From NCBI GenBank assembly GCA_003228915.1, contig QIGL01000011.1, positions 1 to 34,617 on the forward strand: DNA of 34,617 nucleotides, given 5' to 3'. This stretch comes from Acidiferrobacteraceae bacterium. Lineage in GTDB: Bacteria > Pseudomonadota > Gammaproteobacteria > Acidiferrobacterales > SZUA-150. A program made the translations under genes and the position numbers. Positions 7,784 through 15,518 of this stretch are shown here, piece after piece. The notes under the pieces were generated by a model that ran no database searches, had not been told where the DNA came from, and saw nothing but the letters and a program-made list of their open reading frames with translations. Position 1 is the first letter of the stretch. Each line of letters begins with the position of its first letter.

Positions 7784-7897
7784 TCTGTCAAAAAATATGA
7801 TAAATATCAAACAGTAAACACCACCCCAAAAGAAATACTAAAACAGATCGCTACAAACAGGCGAGCAGTGATTAGAAAGAAACTTTCGTCAGGTTAA
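7784..7897 (+). pseudogene. Remnant of an HxlR-family gene (3' end)
   Basis: The plus-strand reading TPKEILKQIATNRRAVI closely matches TPKAMLKQIATNRQAVI at the C-terminus of the intact HxlR protein (codons near 5336-5389), and ends at a TAA at 7895-7897. Differences from the intact gene are mostly at third codon positions, so this was a diverged paralogue rather than a recent copy. Just before, an in-frame TGA (7781-7783) falls where the intact protein has a Trp (TGG). No winged-helix section can be recognised upstream, so the gene is truncated and dead. Confidence 0.7.
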
Positions 7898-7947
7898 ATG
7901 CTGATTGCGAGATAGCGATCACTAATTCTGTCGTTTGATTTAAAGAT

Positions 7948-7976
7948 TTACCCGCTTGTCATACACAAGCGGGTAA
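7948..7976 (-). terminator. Hairpin downstream of the DUF302 gene
   Basis: TTACCCGCTTGT (7948-7959) and ACAAGCGGGTAA (7965-7976) form a perfect 12-bp stem with a 5-nt loop, 17 bp past the DUF302 stop. On the minus strand the sequence after it is only moderately U-rich (ATCTTTAAAT), so it could terminate weakly or protect the 3' end. Confidence 0.6.
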
Positions 7977-7992
7977 CAACTGAGCCCGCAGT

Positions 7993-8580
7993 TTAAAAAT
8001 CGCCAGCGGCACCCCGGTTCATAATATCCAGGATAATGGTCTTGACCTTGATAGCCTCTTTCTTTAGTTCCGGTGGCAGGATTTTACCGCCATAAATCAT
8101 GGCATCCATATTCAGTGAATAAATCCAGAGTTGTTTATTCTTGTCCTCTACCAGGGTCACACGGCAAGGCAAGTAAGCCGAATAGGCATCATTATAATCC
8201 AGCATCAGGGCCGCGGTCATGGCATTGCAAAACATATAAATTTTTACGAATCTATAAGGTTTTTCTGTCATTGCCTCAACTTGCTTGTACAACGGTAGTT
8301 CGCCAACATTTTTAATATTGTGCTCGTTGGCAACAATTTTCATGGTCTCTTCTACGTCGGCCGCTGACAAACCTTTTTTGACCTTCACTTTCCAAACCGT
8401 GGCCTCGGCGGCACTGCCGGTTTCGATCAGTTTATCCATCATGTTCTTATAGGTTTCCATGGCTTTTGCATCAAAACCATTGAACTGCGATGACATGGAA
8501 TACATGGTCGGTATGGCCAGCGCGGCAAGGATCACTGCAATCAAGCCGATTAAAGCGAGTAAATTCTTAACAATATTCAT
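7993..8580 (-). CDS. DUF302 domain membrane-anchored protein
   Basis: A 195-residue protein with one N-terminal membrane segment (about 7-28) and a DUF302 domain. The C-terminal half carries the family signatures: MFCNAMTAALMLDYNDAYSAY, SAYLPCRVTLVEDKN, YSLNMDAMIYGGK, LPPEL and IMNRGAAGDF. DUF302 proteins are common in gammaproteobacteria; the biochemical role is unknown, and the conserved Cys residues (here in MFCN and LPCR) suggest redox or ligand binding. AAGGAAAA before the ATG supports the start. The orientation after the membrane segment suggests the domain is periplasmic. Confidence 0.85.
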   Translation of the reverse strand: MNIVKNLLALIGLIAVILAALAIPTMYSMSSQFNGFDAKAMETYKNMMDKLIETGSAAEATVWKVKVKKGLSAADVEETMKIVANEHNIKNVGELPLYKQVEAMTEKPYRFVKIYMFCNAMTAALMLDYNDAYSAYLPCRVTLVEDKNKQLWIYSLNMDAMIYGGKILPPELKKEAIKVKTIILDIMNRGAAGDF

Positions 8581-8709
8581 AACTTTTTCCTTGTTTTTTA
8601 TTGTCGAAATTCGGTCTCATGGAGACCGGAATTTATATTTGAAATCTGGGCGGGTTTTAAAATCCGCAAATAAATAATATCCGGGGCCAAACGCCCGCAG
8701 GAAAACTAC

Positions 8710-8726
8710 AGCTCCAGACAGGAGCT
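8710..8726. other. Small hairpin downstream of the RRM gene
   Basis: AGCTCC (8710-8715) and GGAGCT (8721-8726) form a 6-bp stem with loop AGACA. On the minus strand, downstream of the RRM gene, it is followed by GTAGTTTTCC, a poor U-tract. On the plus strand TTAAATTTTT follows. It could be a weak terminator for the RRM gene. Confidence 0.35.
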
Positions 8727-8795
8727 TTAAATTTTTAGACTATGTTGATGATAAAGAGACAAACTGCGCAAAACCGGCAGTCAGCCCCGGTAAAT

Positions 8796-9062
8796 TTAAC
8801 GGCGTTTGCCCTTAAAACCTTTTCGTACTTCTTCGAACTTAACCTTAATAAGGTTGCCTTCAAAAGACTTGCCATCAAGGCCGGCAATAGCAGCGCGGGC
8901 TTCGTGGCCTTCCATTTCCAGGAATCCAAAACCTTTACAGTTGCCTGAAAAAAGATCTTTAACAAGCTTGATAGAACGCACCGTACCAAACTCTGAGAAC
9001 AGGGCCTGCAGGGATTCTTCAGTGGTGGTGGGCGGCAAACTGCCAACAAATAATTTCTTCAC
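8796..9062 (-). CDS. Single-RRM RNA-binding protein
   Basis: An 88-residue protein consisting of one RNA recognition motif. RNP2 is KLFVGSLP at residues 3-10 and RNP1 is CKGFGFLEM at about 42-50, with the aromatic residues that stack on RNA bases in place. A short basic tail (KGFKGKRR) follows. Such small RRM proteins in bacteria are often cold-induced and bind single-stranded RNA. It follows the cold-shock protein gene on the same strand, but a terminator hairpin separates them, so it is expressed by read-through or from its own promoter in the roughly 85-bp gap. Confidence 0.9.
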   Translation of the reverse strand: MKKLFVGSLPPTTTEESLQALFSEFGTVRSIKLVKDLFSGNCKGFGFLEMEGHEARAAIAGLDGKSFEGNLIKVKFEEVRKGFKGKRR

Positions 9063-9088
9063 GTGGAAGCTTCCCCTTCTTCAATGAG

Positions 9089-9121
9089 TAAAAATAATCC
9101 CTGCGATAACCGCAGGGATTA
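9089..9121 (-). terminator. Intrinsic terminator after the cold-shock gene
   Basis: TAATCCCTGCG (9095-9105) and CGCAGGGATTA (9111-9121) form a perfect 11-bp stem with loop ATAAC. On the minus strand the stem runs into TTTTT. It is 28 bp past the csp stop codon and about 30 bp before the RRM start, so it may also set the ratio of the two products. Confidence 0.8.
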
Positions 9122-9148
9122 CTCGAAACACAAGCTTACAAATGGTCG

Positions 9149-9349
9149 TTAGACCGTAACGTTGGCTGCTTGTGGGCCTTTAGGTCCGTCTTCCACGTCG
9201 AAAGTCACTTCCTGACCTTCAGCCAGTGTCCGAAAACCATCACTGGAAATAGCAGAAAAATGTACGAATACATCCTTGCTGCCATCGGAAGGAGAAATAA
9301 AGCCGAAGCCTTTGGATTCGTTAAACCATTTAACGGTTCCTGTTGCCAT
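9149..9349 (-). CDS. CspA-family cold-shock protein
   Basis: A 66-residue single cold-shock domain. The nucleic-acid-binding motifs are KGFGFI (RNP1, about 13-18) and VFVHF (RNP2, about 27-31), preceded by GTVKWFN. Length is typical for CspA-type RNA chaperones that melt structure in single-stranded RNA. AAGAGG lies eight bases before the ATG. The long non-coding stretch upstream could include the extended leader that many cold-shock genes use as a thermosensor, but this is not shown. Whether it is cold-induced or constitutive cannot be told from sequence. Confidence 0.95.
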   Translation of the reverse strand: MATGTVKWFNESKGFGFISPSDGSKDVFVHFSAISSDGFRTLAEGQEVTFDVEDGPKGPQAANVTV

Positions 9350-9893
9350 GTTAATTACCTCTTAAAAAATTGAAATATATTTACTATTTGTTGCAAACAT
9401 TACTAGGTAATTAACAGGAGAGAACTTCAAGAAAACTTCTGACAAGAACCAGGGTAGTATGTAGCAGCCGGGATTCTAACCTGTTTTTAACCAAAAACAC
9501 CACACATTGCACCATAAAATATGGACATTTTGTGAGCCATAACCACTCAAAACTACCACTATTCATGCAGTTATTAGTAAAATCATGATTTTGGGCTAAA
9601 TTTGCCCCTGGAGACAGTAAAATCGCTGGCTTTTCAGCAACTCTGCCCGTATAGTCGCGCCTCTTCGCTGGCACGGCCAGCGCAAGAAGCCACGTTACTG
9701 ACCCCCCGTGTATTAACAATCACAAGCAATCTGGTTGGTTACGTAAGGCCCCAACAGGCATGACATTTCAGTGTCAGCCAACCGGGGGCCACATGTGAAC
9801 CAGGTCGCGCGACCCCTATTTTAGGTTTCTACGCCCACGTTCGTATTTTCTGATATTAAGCGTCTGCCGAAGCCGACAGACAGGGGAGTTACT
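9350..9893. other. Intergenic region between csp and rhlE with several palindromes
   Basis: This 544-bp stretch holds the divergent leaders of csp and rhlE. No convincing gene is present; one minus-strand frame of 102 codons has an implausible composition. Visible structures are a perfect 14-bp palindrome AAAATCATGATTTT (9579-9592), a hairpin CGCTGGC-ACG-GCCAGCG (9666-9682), a long imperfect hairpin (9747-9790) and GGTCGCGCGACC (9803-9814). The density of structure suggests regulated leaders. Confidence 0.6.
9747..9790 (+). ncRNA. Candidate structured leader element upstream of rhlE
   Basis: GGCCCC (9747-9752) pairs with GGGGCC (9785-9790), inside which GGC/GCC and TGACA/TGTCA continue the stem to a TTTCAG loop. 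It lies about 105 bp before the rhlE start and lacks a U-tract, so it is not a simple terminator. An alternative pairing GGTTGG (9733-9738) with CCAACC (9778-9783) could compete, giving two mutually exclusive forms. Function is inferred. Confidence 0.4.
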
Positions 9894-11240
9894 TTGTCAT
9901 TTGAAAAACTAAATTTACATTCTGACCTGCTCAAGGCCGTTAAGGCATGCGAGTTTGACCAGCCCACAGATATTCAAACGCAGGCGATCCCGGTCATCCT
10001 GTCCGGTCGTGACCTCATGGCCTCAGCCCAAACCGGCACCGGCAAAACTGCGGCTTTCGTTTTACCGGCAATGCAGCAATTACTCGTACCTGCAAAAATC
10101 AAAGGCAAAGGGCCACGGGTTTTGGTGTTAACACCTACCCGTGAACTGGCCATGCAAGTGAATGATAACATTCGCCAATTCGGCCGCTTCACACGTTTTG
10201 TCAACGGTAGTATTGTCGGTGGTTTGCCCTACCCGCCACAAATTAAAATGTTGCGCAATCCAGTAGACCTGCTGGTCGCCACGCCCGGCCGGTTAATGGA
10301 TCACATGGAACGGGGCCGCATCGATTTTTCACGACTTGAAATGCTGGTACTGGATGAAGCCGATCGCATGCTCGATATGGGATTTGTTAATGATGTTAAA
10401 ACAATCGCCAGGGCCATGCCGGAAACTCGCCAGACTTTATTATTTTCTGCCACACTTGAAGGCGAAATATTAAAAATTGCCAAACAAATTCTAAAAAATC
10501 CGGCACGAATACAGCTTGCCAGTAATCAAAAAACCCACGATTCCATCACTCAACACGCCCACCGCACTGATGATGTCAATCACAAACACAAGCTACTCTC
10601 TCATTATGCCCGGGATGTATCTTTGCACCAGGCAGTCATATTCACCGCCACCAAACGTGGCGCTGACAAATTATCTAAAAAATTATTGGCCGATGGCCAC
10701 GCCAGTGCTGCCCTCCATGGTGATATGAACCAGGGTAAACGGAAACGAACGGTGGATAATATGCGTCGCGGTAAAATCCGTTTGCTGGTCGCCACCGATG
10801 TAGCTGCTCGCGGCCTCGACATCAGGGGCATTAGCCACGTAATTAACTTTGATATGCCCATGGTGGCTGAAGATTACATTCACCGCATTGGTCGTACCGG
10901 TCGCGGTGGCGCCAAAGGCACGGCAATTTCCCTGGTGAGTTCTGACGATCATGGCAAGGTAATCGACATTCAAAAGCTCACGGGCAGTCATTTAAACTGG
11001 GAAATAATTGAAGGCCTGGAACCCACTCGTGCCGAACCGAGACGCAAACAGCCACGACCCGGAAAAAATAAAAGACATTTTAAACACAAACCTGGTCAGG
11101 GCAAAAGACCCGGCGTCCAGTATAAATCCAAAAGACGTTCACAAGGTGGCGGTGCTAAATCAACCGGTGCTGGACAACATAACCGTATTAGTAATGGTAA
11201 CCGGAAACCACAGTCTCGTGTTCGAGCCGCGATGATTTGA
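9894..11240 (+). CDS. rhlE: DEAD-box ATP-dependent RNA helicase, RhlE type
   Basis: A 448-residue RNA helicase. All core motifs are present: Q motif with Gln28, Walker A AQTGTGKT at 45-52, PTRELA at 81-86, TPGR at 130-133, DEAD at 154-157, SAT at 185-187 and [10 protein letters not shown] at 330-339. A basic, Gly/Arg/Lys-rich tail from about 370 on should add RNA affinity. Such helicases help ribosome assembly and mRNA decay, especially in the cold. The start is TTG at 9894, supported by GGGGAG seven bases upstream and by alignment of SFEKLNL with the family N-terminus. A clear terminator follows. A second RhlE paralogue is at 23899-25275. Confidence 0.92.
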   Translation: MSFEKLNLHSDLLKAVKACEFDQPTDIQTQAIPVILSGRDLMASAQTGTGKTAAFVLPAMQQLLVPAKIKGKGPRVLVLTPTRELAMQVNDNIRQFGRFTRFVNGSIVGGLPYPPQIKMLRNPVDLLVATPGRLMDHMERGRIDFSRLEMLVLDEADRMLDMGFVNDVKTIARAMPETRQTLLFSATLEGEILKIAKQILKNPARIQLASNQKTHDSITQHAHRTDDVNHKHKLLSHYARDVSLHQAVIFTATKRGADKLSKKLLADGHASAALHGDMNQGKRKRTVDNMRRGKIRLLVATDVAARGLDIRGISHVINFDMPMVAEDYIHRIGRTGRGGAKGTAISLVSSDDHGKVIDIQKLTGSHLNWEIIEGLEPTRAEPRRKQPRPGKNKRHFKHKPGQGKRPGVQYKSKRRSQGGGAKSTGAGQHNRISNGNRKPQSRVRAAMI

Positions 11241-11252
11241 TAAGCAGGAAAT

Positions 11253-11294
11253 AGCAGCGCTCACTCGTTTATGGGTAAGTGCTACTATTTTTTT
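11253..11294 (+). terminator. Intrinsic terminator of rhlE
   Basis: A 14-base arm at 11253-11266 (AGCAGCGCTCACTC) pairs with 11273-11286 (GGGTAAGTGCTACT), using two G-U pairs and two mismatches, with a 6-nt loop. Seven T follow (11288-11294). It begins 13 bp after the rhlE stop codon. Confidence 0.75.
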
Positions 11295-11327
11295 AGCCGT
11301 GCAAACCCTGAGCCATTTGTCTGTGCA

Positions 11328-12089
11328 TTAGCTCTTCAATCGATACCCCGATTTGAATATCCACCAGATTGCAGACAAACATATCAACATAAAAACAAAA
11401 ATCATAGCCACACTAACAACAACGTTTACGTCGGCTACGCCGTAAAAACTCCAGCGGAAACCACTAACCAGGTACACCACCGGGTTAAACAGAGTCACCT
11501 TTTGCCAGAACGGTGGCAACATATTAATAGAATAAAATGCGCCCCCCAGAAATGTCAGGGGCATAATCACCATCATGGGGATAATTTGCAATTTCTGGAA
11601 ATCGTCCGCCCAGAGCCCAATCACAAAACCAAACAAACTGAATGTCGTGGCCGTCAGCAGCAAAAAGGTAACCATCCACACCGGGTGCATGATCTCGTAA
11701 TCCACAAACAGGCGCGCCGTGGCCAGTATTAACAACCCAAGAATGACTGATTTTGTCGCAGCCGCGCCCACGTAACCAACAACGATCTCGATTGGTGATA
11801 CCGGTGCCGACAATAATTCGTAAATAGAGCCTGAGAATTTTGGAAAGTAGATGCCGAACGAGGCATTGGAAATGCTCTCACCCAGTAATGACAGCATGAG
11901 CAGACCGGGGACAATAAACGAGGCATAGCTTATGCCATCAATCTCGCCCATGCGCGATCCAATAGCCGCGCCGAAAACAACAAAGTACAGGGAAGTAGTA
12001 AGAATTGGCGAGGCCAGGCTTTGCATTAATGTCCGCCACATACGCGCCATTTCAAATAAATAAATTGCCCGGACACCGTAGAGATTCAT
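11328..12089 (-). CDS. ABC-2 type transporter permease
   Basis: A 253-residue inner-membrane protein with about six hydrophobic segments and the ABC-2 permease architecture: a cytoplasmic N-terminal stretch ([19 protein letters not shown]), the [11 protein letters not shown] segment, and the conserved region around [18 protein letters not shown] that couples to the ATPase. Together with the overlapping ATP-binding gene it forms an exporter of the drug/polysaccharide/NodJ-like class. The substrate is not indicated. Its ATG overlaps the TGA of the ATPase gene (ATGA), so translation is coupled. Confidence 0.88.
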   Translation of the reverse strand: MNLYGVRAIYLFEMARMWRTLMQSLASPILTTSLYFVVFGAAIGSRMGEIDGISYASFIVPGLLMLSLLGESISNASFGIYFPKFSGSIYELLSAPVSPIEIVVGYVGAAATKSVILGLLILATARLFVDYEIMHPVWMVTFLLLTATTFSLFGFVIGLWADDFQKLQIIPMMVIMPLTFLGGAFYSINMLPPFWQKVTLFNPVVYLVSGFRWSFYGVADVNVVVSVAMIFVFMLICLSAIWWIFKSGYRLKS

Positions 12090-13012
12090 GATTTGTCCTT
12101 TACCAGGCTAACAAAAATATCTTCCAGGGAGCTTTCGCTGGAATGTAAATCCTTAAAATCAATATCGTGTTTACCTAGCTTACGCAATAACTCGGGGATA
12201 CCCGTATGCTCCTGGTGAACATCGAAGGTATAAGTTAAACAATTTCCATCTGCCGACAAGGTCAGCGGGTAATTGGTAAGTTCATTCGGGATATTGCTTA
12301 AAGGCTGCTGCAAGGTCAGGGTCAGTTGTTTTTTGCCCAACTTGTTCATGAGTACGGTTTTGTCTTCGACCACGCCAATCTCGCCATTGTTGATCACACC
12401 AATACGATCAGCCATTTCTTCGGCTTCATCTATATAATGCGTGGTTAAAATAATTGTCACACCGTTTGCCCGCAGGTCCCGGACCATGTCCCACATATCG
12501 TGTCTTAGCTCAACATCAACACCGGCAGTGGGCTCATCGAGAAATAAAATTTCTGGCTCATGCACCAGGGCCTTGGCAATTAATACGCGCCGTTTCATGC
12601 CGCCTGATAGCGCCATAATTTTCTCATGACGCTTGTCCCATAAGGACAAATCACGTAATAATTTTTCAATAATGGCCGGGTTGTCCGGCTTGCCGAACAA
12701 ACCCCGGCTGAATTTCAAGGTCGCTAACACGCTCTCGAAAGGTGCATTAGCCAACTCCTGGGGTACCAGGCCAATTTTGGATCGCGCCGCACGAAAGTCT
12801 GACAGGATATCGTGACCATCTACCAATACCGTGCCCCCACTGGGCGTGACAATACCGCAAATAACACTGATCAGGGTTGTTTTGCCCGCTCCGTTTGGAC
12901 CCAGCAAGGCAAAAATCTCTCCCCGGCGAATATCCAGGTTGATATTATTAAGTGCACGCAAGCCCGTGCCATAAGTTTTGTTGAGATTTTTTATAGAAAT
13001 GACCGATTCCAC
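12086..13012 (-). CDS. ABC transporter ATP-binding protein
   Basis: A 308-residue nucleotide-binding subunit. Walker A is GPNGAGKTT (about 38-46), the signature is LSGGMKRR, Walker B is [12 protein letters not shown], and the H-loop is in [13 protein letters not shown]-terminal extension of about 80 residues (LTLTLQQPL onward) is typical of ABC-2 exporter ATPases. I place the start at a GTG (13012) because GGAGG sits four bases upstream and translation opens [14 protein letters not shown], where the family begins; a longer frame to 13081 adds 23 residues without homologous character. Permease gene follows with a 4-bp overlap. Confidence 0.88.
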   Translation of the reverse strand: MESVISIKNLNKTYGTGLRALNNINLDIRRGEIFALLGPNGAGKTTLISVICGIVTPSGGTVLVDGHDILSDFRAARSKIGLVPQELANAPFESVLATLKFSRGLFGKPDNPAIIEKLLRDLSLWDKRHEKIMALSGGMKRRVLIAKALVHEPEILFLDEPTAGVDVELRHDMWDMVRDLRANGVTIILTTHYIDEAEEMADRIGVINNGEIGVVEDKTVLMNKLGKKQLTLTLQQPLSNIPNELTNYPLTLSADGNCLTYTFDVHQEHTGIPELLRKLGKHDIDFKDLHSSESSLEDIFVSLVKDKS

Positions 13013-13125
13013 AGAACCTCCGTCATGGTGGAAATTAATAAGCGGACAATATACCTGAAGCTTATGTATATTTCCTGCCAAACAGGTTGGTGATTAGTAG
13101 GGTAACTGGCAGGCCCAAACCCGGT

Positions 13126-13290
13126 TCACTTTCGTAGTATATAGATCAGCATACCGAGATTAACTGTCAACAACACTATCCACGCCATCGAACCATACGA
13201 GGTATGATTGATTACCATGGCACTGGCAAATGACACTACCATCAGGGCGGTCAGTAACAAATAACTTATAATTTTGTTTTCTTGTGACAT
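13126..13290 (-). CDS. Small two-helix membrane protein
   Basis: A 54-residue frame from an ATG at 13290. It has a short polar N-terminus (MSQENK) and two hydrophobic segments (about 8-27 and 33-52) ending ILRK. No family recognised. There is no clear Shine-Dalgarno. A longer in-frame start at 13389 would take its first residues from the palindromic repeat next door and is less likely. Its place between an ABC transporter and a repeat gives no functional hint. Confidence 0.4.
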   Translation of the reverse strand: MSQENKIISYLLLTALMVVSFASAMVINHTSYGSMAWIVLLTVNLGMLIYILRK

Positions 13291-13384
13291 TTTGAACAAA
13301 GAGATTAGCAAATTGATTTCTGGTGTATTTATCGAAATTTTTACAACTCTAGCGAATGGCACTGACTTAAGTAAAAAAAGCACG

Positions 13385-13516
13385 GTCATTCCGGGCGAAA
13401 CAAAGTGCAGACCCGGAATCCAGAAGTTTAAAACTTTGCCGGTCGGTCACATGAGTAACACCCACGTTACCGGTCAGTACCATTATATTCTGGATTCCCG
13501 CTTCCGCGGGAATGAC
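13385..13516. repeat. Paired REP-like palindromic element
   Basis: Two palindromic units lie in opposite orientation. In the first, ATTCCGGG (13388-13395) pairs with CCCGGAAT (13412-13419). In the second, ATTCCCGC (13494-13501) pairs with GCGGGAAT (13506-13513). The outer ends are GTCATTCC and GGAATGAC and both units share TTCTGGATTCC facing inward, so the whole 132 bp is a composite inverted element. This fits the interspersed REP/BIME-type sequences common in proteobacteria. No transposase is nearby. Confidence 0.7.
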
Positions 13517-13583
13517 AACGACAGGAGGTAATAACACTACTCCACATCTCTTGGGCTTAAGTCAGCGCCATTCACATCTCTAA

Positions 13584-13949
13584 CTATTTATTATTCAGCA
13601 GTTCCTTTAAATCAGCAAAAGGCTTATTGGTCGCATCCTTTTTTTTGGACTTGTCTTCGCCGACACCATAAATTTCAAGTTGTCGCTGGTGCTCATTATC
13701 ATGGCAATACATACATAATAATTCCCAGTTGCTGCCATCAGCTGGATTATTGTCATGATCGTGATCCCGGTGATGCACTGTCAGCTCGGTAAGATTCTGG
13801 CGGGTGAATTCACGGCTACAACGACCACAAATCCAGGGGTACATGTTTATCGCCAGTTCACGATAAGAATTAGCACGTTGATCCTGGTAACGGCGATTCT
13901 CGGCAACAATCTGATCCAGTCTTGCTTTTGAAGATTTGTCTTTTTTCAT
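13584..13949 (-). CDS. yajD: YajD family HNH nuclease
   Basis: A 121-residue protein closely matching the YajD pattern: YPWICGRCSREF, LTVHHRDHDHDNNPADGSNWELLC, MYCHDNEH and a C-terminal PFADLKELLNNK. The paired CxxC motifs (in CGRC and CMYC) would hold structural zinc and the HH...N...H set is the HNH active site that nicks or cuts nucleic acid. The cellular target of YajD is not established. AGG precedes the ATG at about ten bases. It is flanked by a palindromic element downstream and by the promoter of the M15 peptidase cassette upstream. Confidence 0.9.
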   Translation of the reverse strand: MKKDKSSKARLDQIVAENRRYQDQRANSYRELAINMYPWICGRCSREFTRQNLTELTVHHRDHDHDNNPADGSNWELLCMYCHDNEHQRQLEIYGVGEDKSKKKDATNKPFADLKELLNNK

Positions 13950-14068
13950 GTTTTCAGCCTGGCCCTATAGAACAGATCCAAACCTCTAATATTGTTAATG
14001 TAATACATCGCAACGGTTGATACCTATATTTAATTATATGAATACTTCTGGACAATTCCACGGCGATT

Positions 14069-14074
14069 TATAAT
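14069..14074 (+). promoter_or_regulatory. Candidate -10 box for the M15 peptidase cassette
   Basis: A perfect TATAAT lies 54 bp before the peptidase ATG. At 17 bp upstream is only a weak -35 (TTCTGG), so the promoter is tentative. No other start signal is evident between yajD and the cassette. Confidence 0.35.
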
Positions 14075-14127
14075 GATATAGTCTCTCATTGAATACAACA
14101 GTAAAAAACGTGGCAAAGGAAAACACC

Positions 14128-15006
14128 ATGATACTTGAACAGGGAAGTAAAAATAATACCGTCACCCAGCTCCAAAAAGCACTAAACCGCCTGGGTTTTG
14201 CCAGTGGCAAGGCAGATGGCCAGTTTGGTGATAAAACCGAACATGCAGTCACTGCTTTCCAGGAAAGTGAAAATCTTTATGCCGATGGCATTGTCGGGCC
14301 CGTAACTTTTGCAGCACTACAAGACGCCCTGCATCGACTTAACCTTGAGCTGTATGCGCCAGACCAGGAAAACAATCGCCTGCCACTGGTCAGGGCCGAT
14401 GCCGATCCAGTGGGTGAGGGTTATAACAGGTTTAACCTGCGGGCCGATGTCGCCGATGCCTATAACCATGTTCGTAAAACCGTGGTTAGCGCAGGTGGCA
14501 TCATCACTTCCTCGGGCGCTATACGGTCACTCACCACACCGGTAAACCCAAGCAGAAGCGCCACATCCCTGCATTACCTGGGTCGTGCCCTGGATCTCTA
14601 CATTTGGAGCGGCATGCAAAATCCCGAAAAGGATCCCTTTATAATAGTCTATGAGGGCGAGCGTTATTTTCGTGTTTATGCGCGCGCCAGCAAAGGTAAA
14701 CACAAAACATTAAAGGCTGCGACCGAACACCATCGTGATAGTGGCGATAAAGTCAGCGCCAAGGTGATTGATTTGACTGCCCTGTTTGAAGATCAGGGGT
14801 TTACGCGTATCAAGGCCCGGCGGTCATTTTTTCGTGGCGGCGCCTACCTGGGTGCAGAGTGGTGGCACTTCCAGAACATGAATGGATTGTTTTCGGGAGT
14901 CACCACTTACGGTAGCGAGTTACTGCGCCTGTACTCTGAACACAAACTTGAAAACACGCCGCCGTGGGCCCATCGGGATAAGGTTTATGACAAAGGCTGG
15001 GCATAA
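14128..15006 (+). CDS. Peptidoglycan-binding and M15-type peptidase protein
   Basis: A 292-residue cell-wall hydrolase candidate. Residues 1-70 are a PG_binding_1 domain (VTQLQKALNRLGF, DGQFGDKTEHAV, DGIVGPVT). The C-terminal part has the M15 zinc peptidase signature: SLHYLGRALD with His149 and Asp156, then EWWH with Glu244 and His247. This would cut peptide cross-links (DD- or L,D-type). There is no signal peptide, as in phage endolysins or secreted effectors. The ATG at 14128 has AAAGGA seven bases upstream, better than the TTG at 14089. A lipoprotein and a helical protein follow in the same direction at 26 and 9 bp. Confidence 0.82.
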   Translation: MILEQGSKNNTVTQLQKALNRLGFASGKADGQFGDKTEHAVTAFQESENLYADGIVGPVTFAALQDALHRLNLELYAPDQENNRLPLVRADADPVGEGYNRFNLRADVADAYNHVRKTVVSAGGIITSSGAIRSLTTPVNPSRSATSLHYLGRALDLYIWSGMQNPEKDPFIIVYEGERYFRVYARASKGKHKTLKAATEHHRDSGDKVSAKVIDLTALFEDQGFTRIKARRSFFRGGAYLGAEWWHFQNMNGLFSGVTTYGSELLRLYSEHKLENTPPWAHRDKVYDKGWA

Positions 15007-15032
15007 TTTAACAGCAATAAAATGGAACAGAC

Positions 15033-15509
15033 ATGAATTCTTTGATTAATAATAAAATTACTTACAGGCACAACCCTGGTTACCTGGTTAAATTTATTTT
15101 AATTAGTGTCGTTTTTTTAGTGGCATTAGCGGGCTGTACCGGTATCCCGTTATCCTATTACGACACAACTACCTATAAGAATTTAACAAACCTCAAAGTT
15201 GAAACGACCATGCTGGTTGCAAGTTTTGATTCGAAAAGTGTTAATAAAAACGCCACAAGAATTGAAAGCGTAACTATGAACCTGAGAAAAGCCTATGAGT
15301 ACGAAAAGGGAAAAGGAGAAGCGAATAGTGAAACCATGCGGCAATTCAGAAAAATAGTTAAGCTATTCGAAGGTGACGTAAAAGACTATCGTGAGAACGG
15401 CCCAAAAAGCCTGGGTAAAAAATACTATCGGGAAGCAGCAGTCGTGCTTGGGCAGGCATTTGATATTGCCATTAGCACCGAGAATCTTAAAAATAAAGAC
15501 AAACGTTAA
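15033..15509 (+). CDS. Uncharacterised lipoprotein in the M15 peptidase cassette
   Basis: A 158-residue lipoprotein. After a polar N-terminus, a hydrophobic stretch (about 18-33) leads to the lipobox ALAGC (Cys at about 35). The mature part is short, charged and mostly helical (ESVTMNLRKAYEYEKGKGE), without Cys or enzyme motifs. I do not recognise the family. Placement between a peptidoglycan peptidase and a small helical protein, with tight spacing, suggests a periplasmic partner, possibly protective. GGAAC lies before the ATG. Confidence 0.75.
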   Translation: MNSLINNKITYRHNPGYLVKFILISVVFLVALAGCTGIPLSYYDTTTYKNLTNLKVETTMLVASFDSKSVNKNATRIESVTMNLRKAYEYEKGKGEANSETMRQFRKIVKLFEGDVKDYRENGPKSLGKKYYREAAVVLGQAFDIAISTENLKNKDKR

Positions 15510-15518
15510 GGAAGGGCA

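Noticed and set aside
9411-9719. 102-codon minus-strand open frame between csp and rhlE
   Set aside because: Composition is implausible (many Trp, Cys and Leu without pattern), no ribosome site, and it covers palindromic non-coding structures.
9733-9790. Pseudoknot formed by GGTTGG/CCAACC and GGCCCC/GGGGCC
   Set aside because: The simple extended hairpin using GGCCCC, GGC and TGACA pairs explains the same bases; the crossing pair is kept only as an alternative.
11271-11732. 153-codon plus-strand frame opposite the ABC permease
   Set aside because: It is antisense to a well-supported permease gene and starts in the rhlE terminator.
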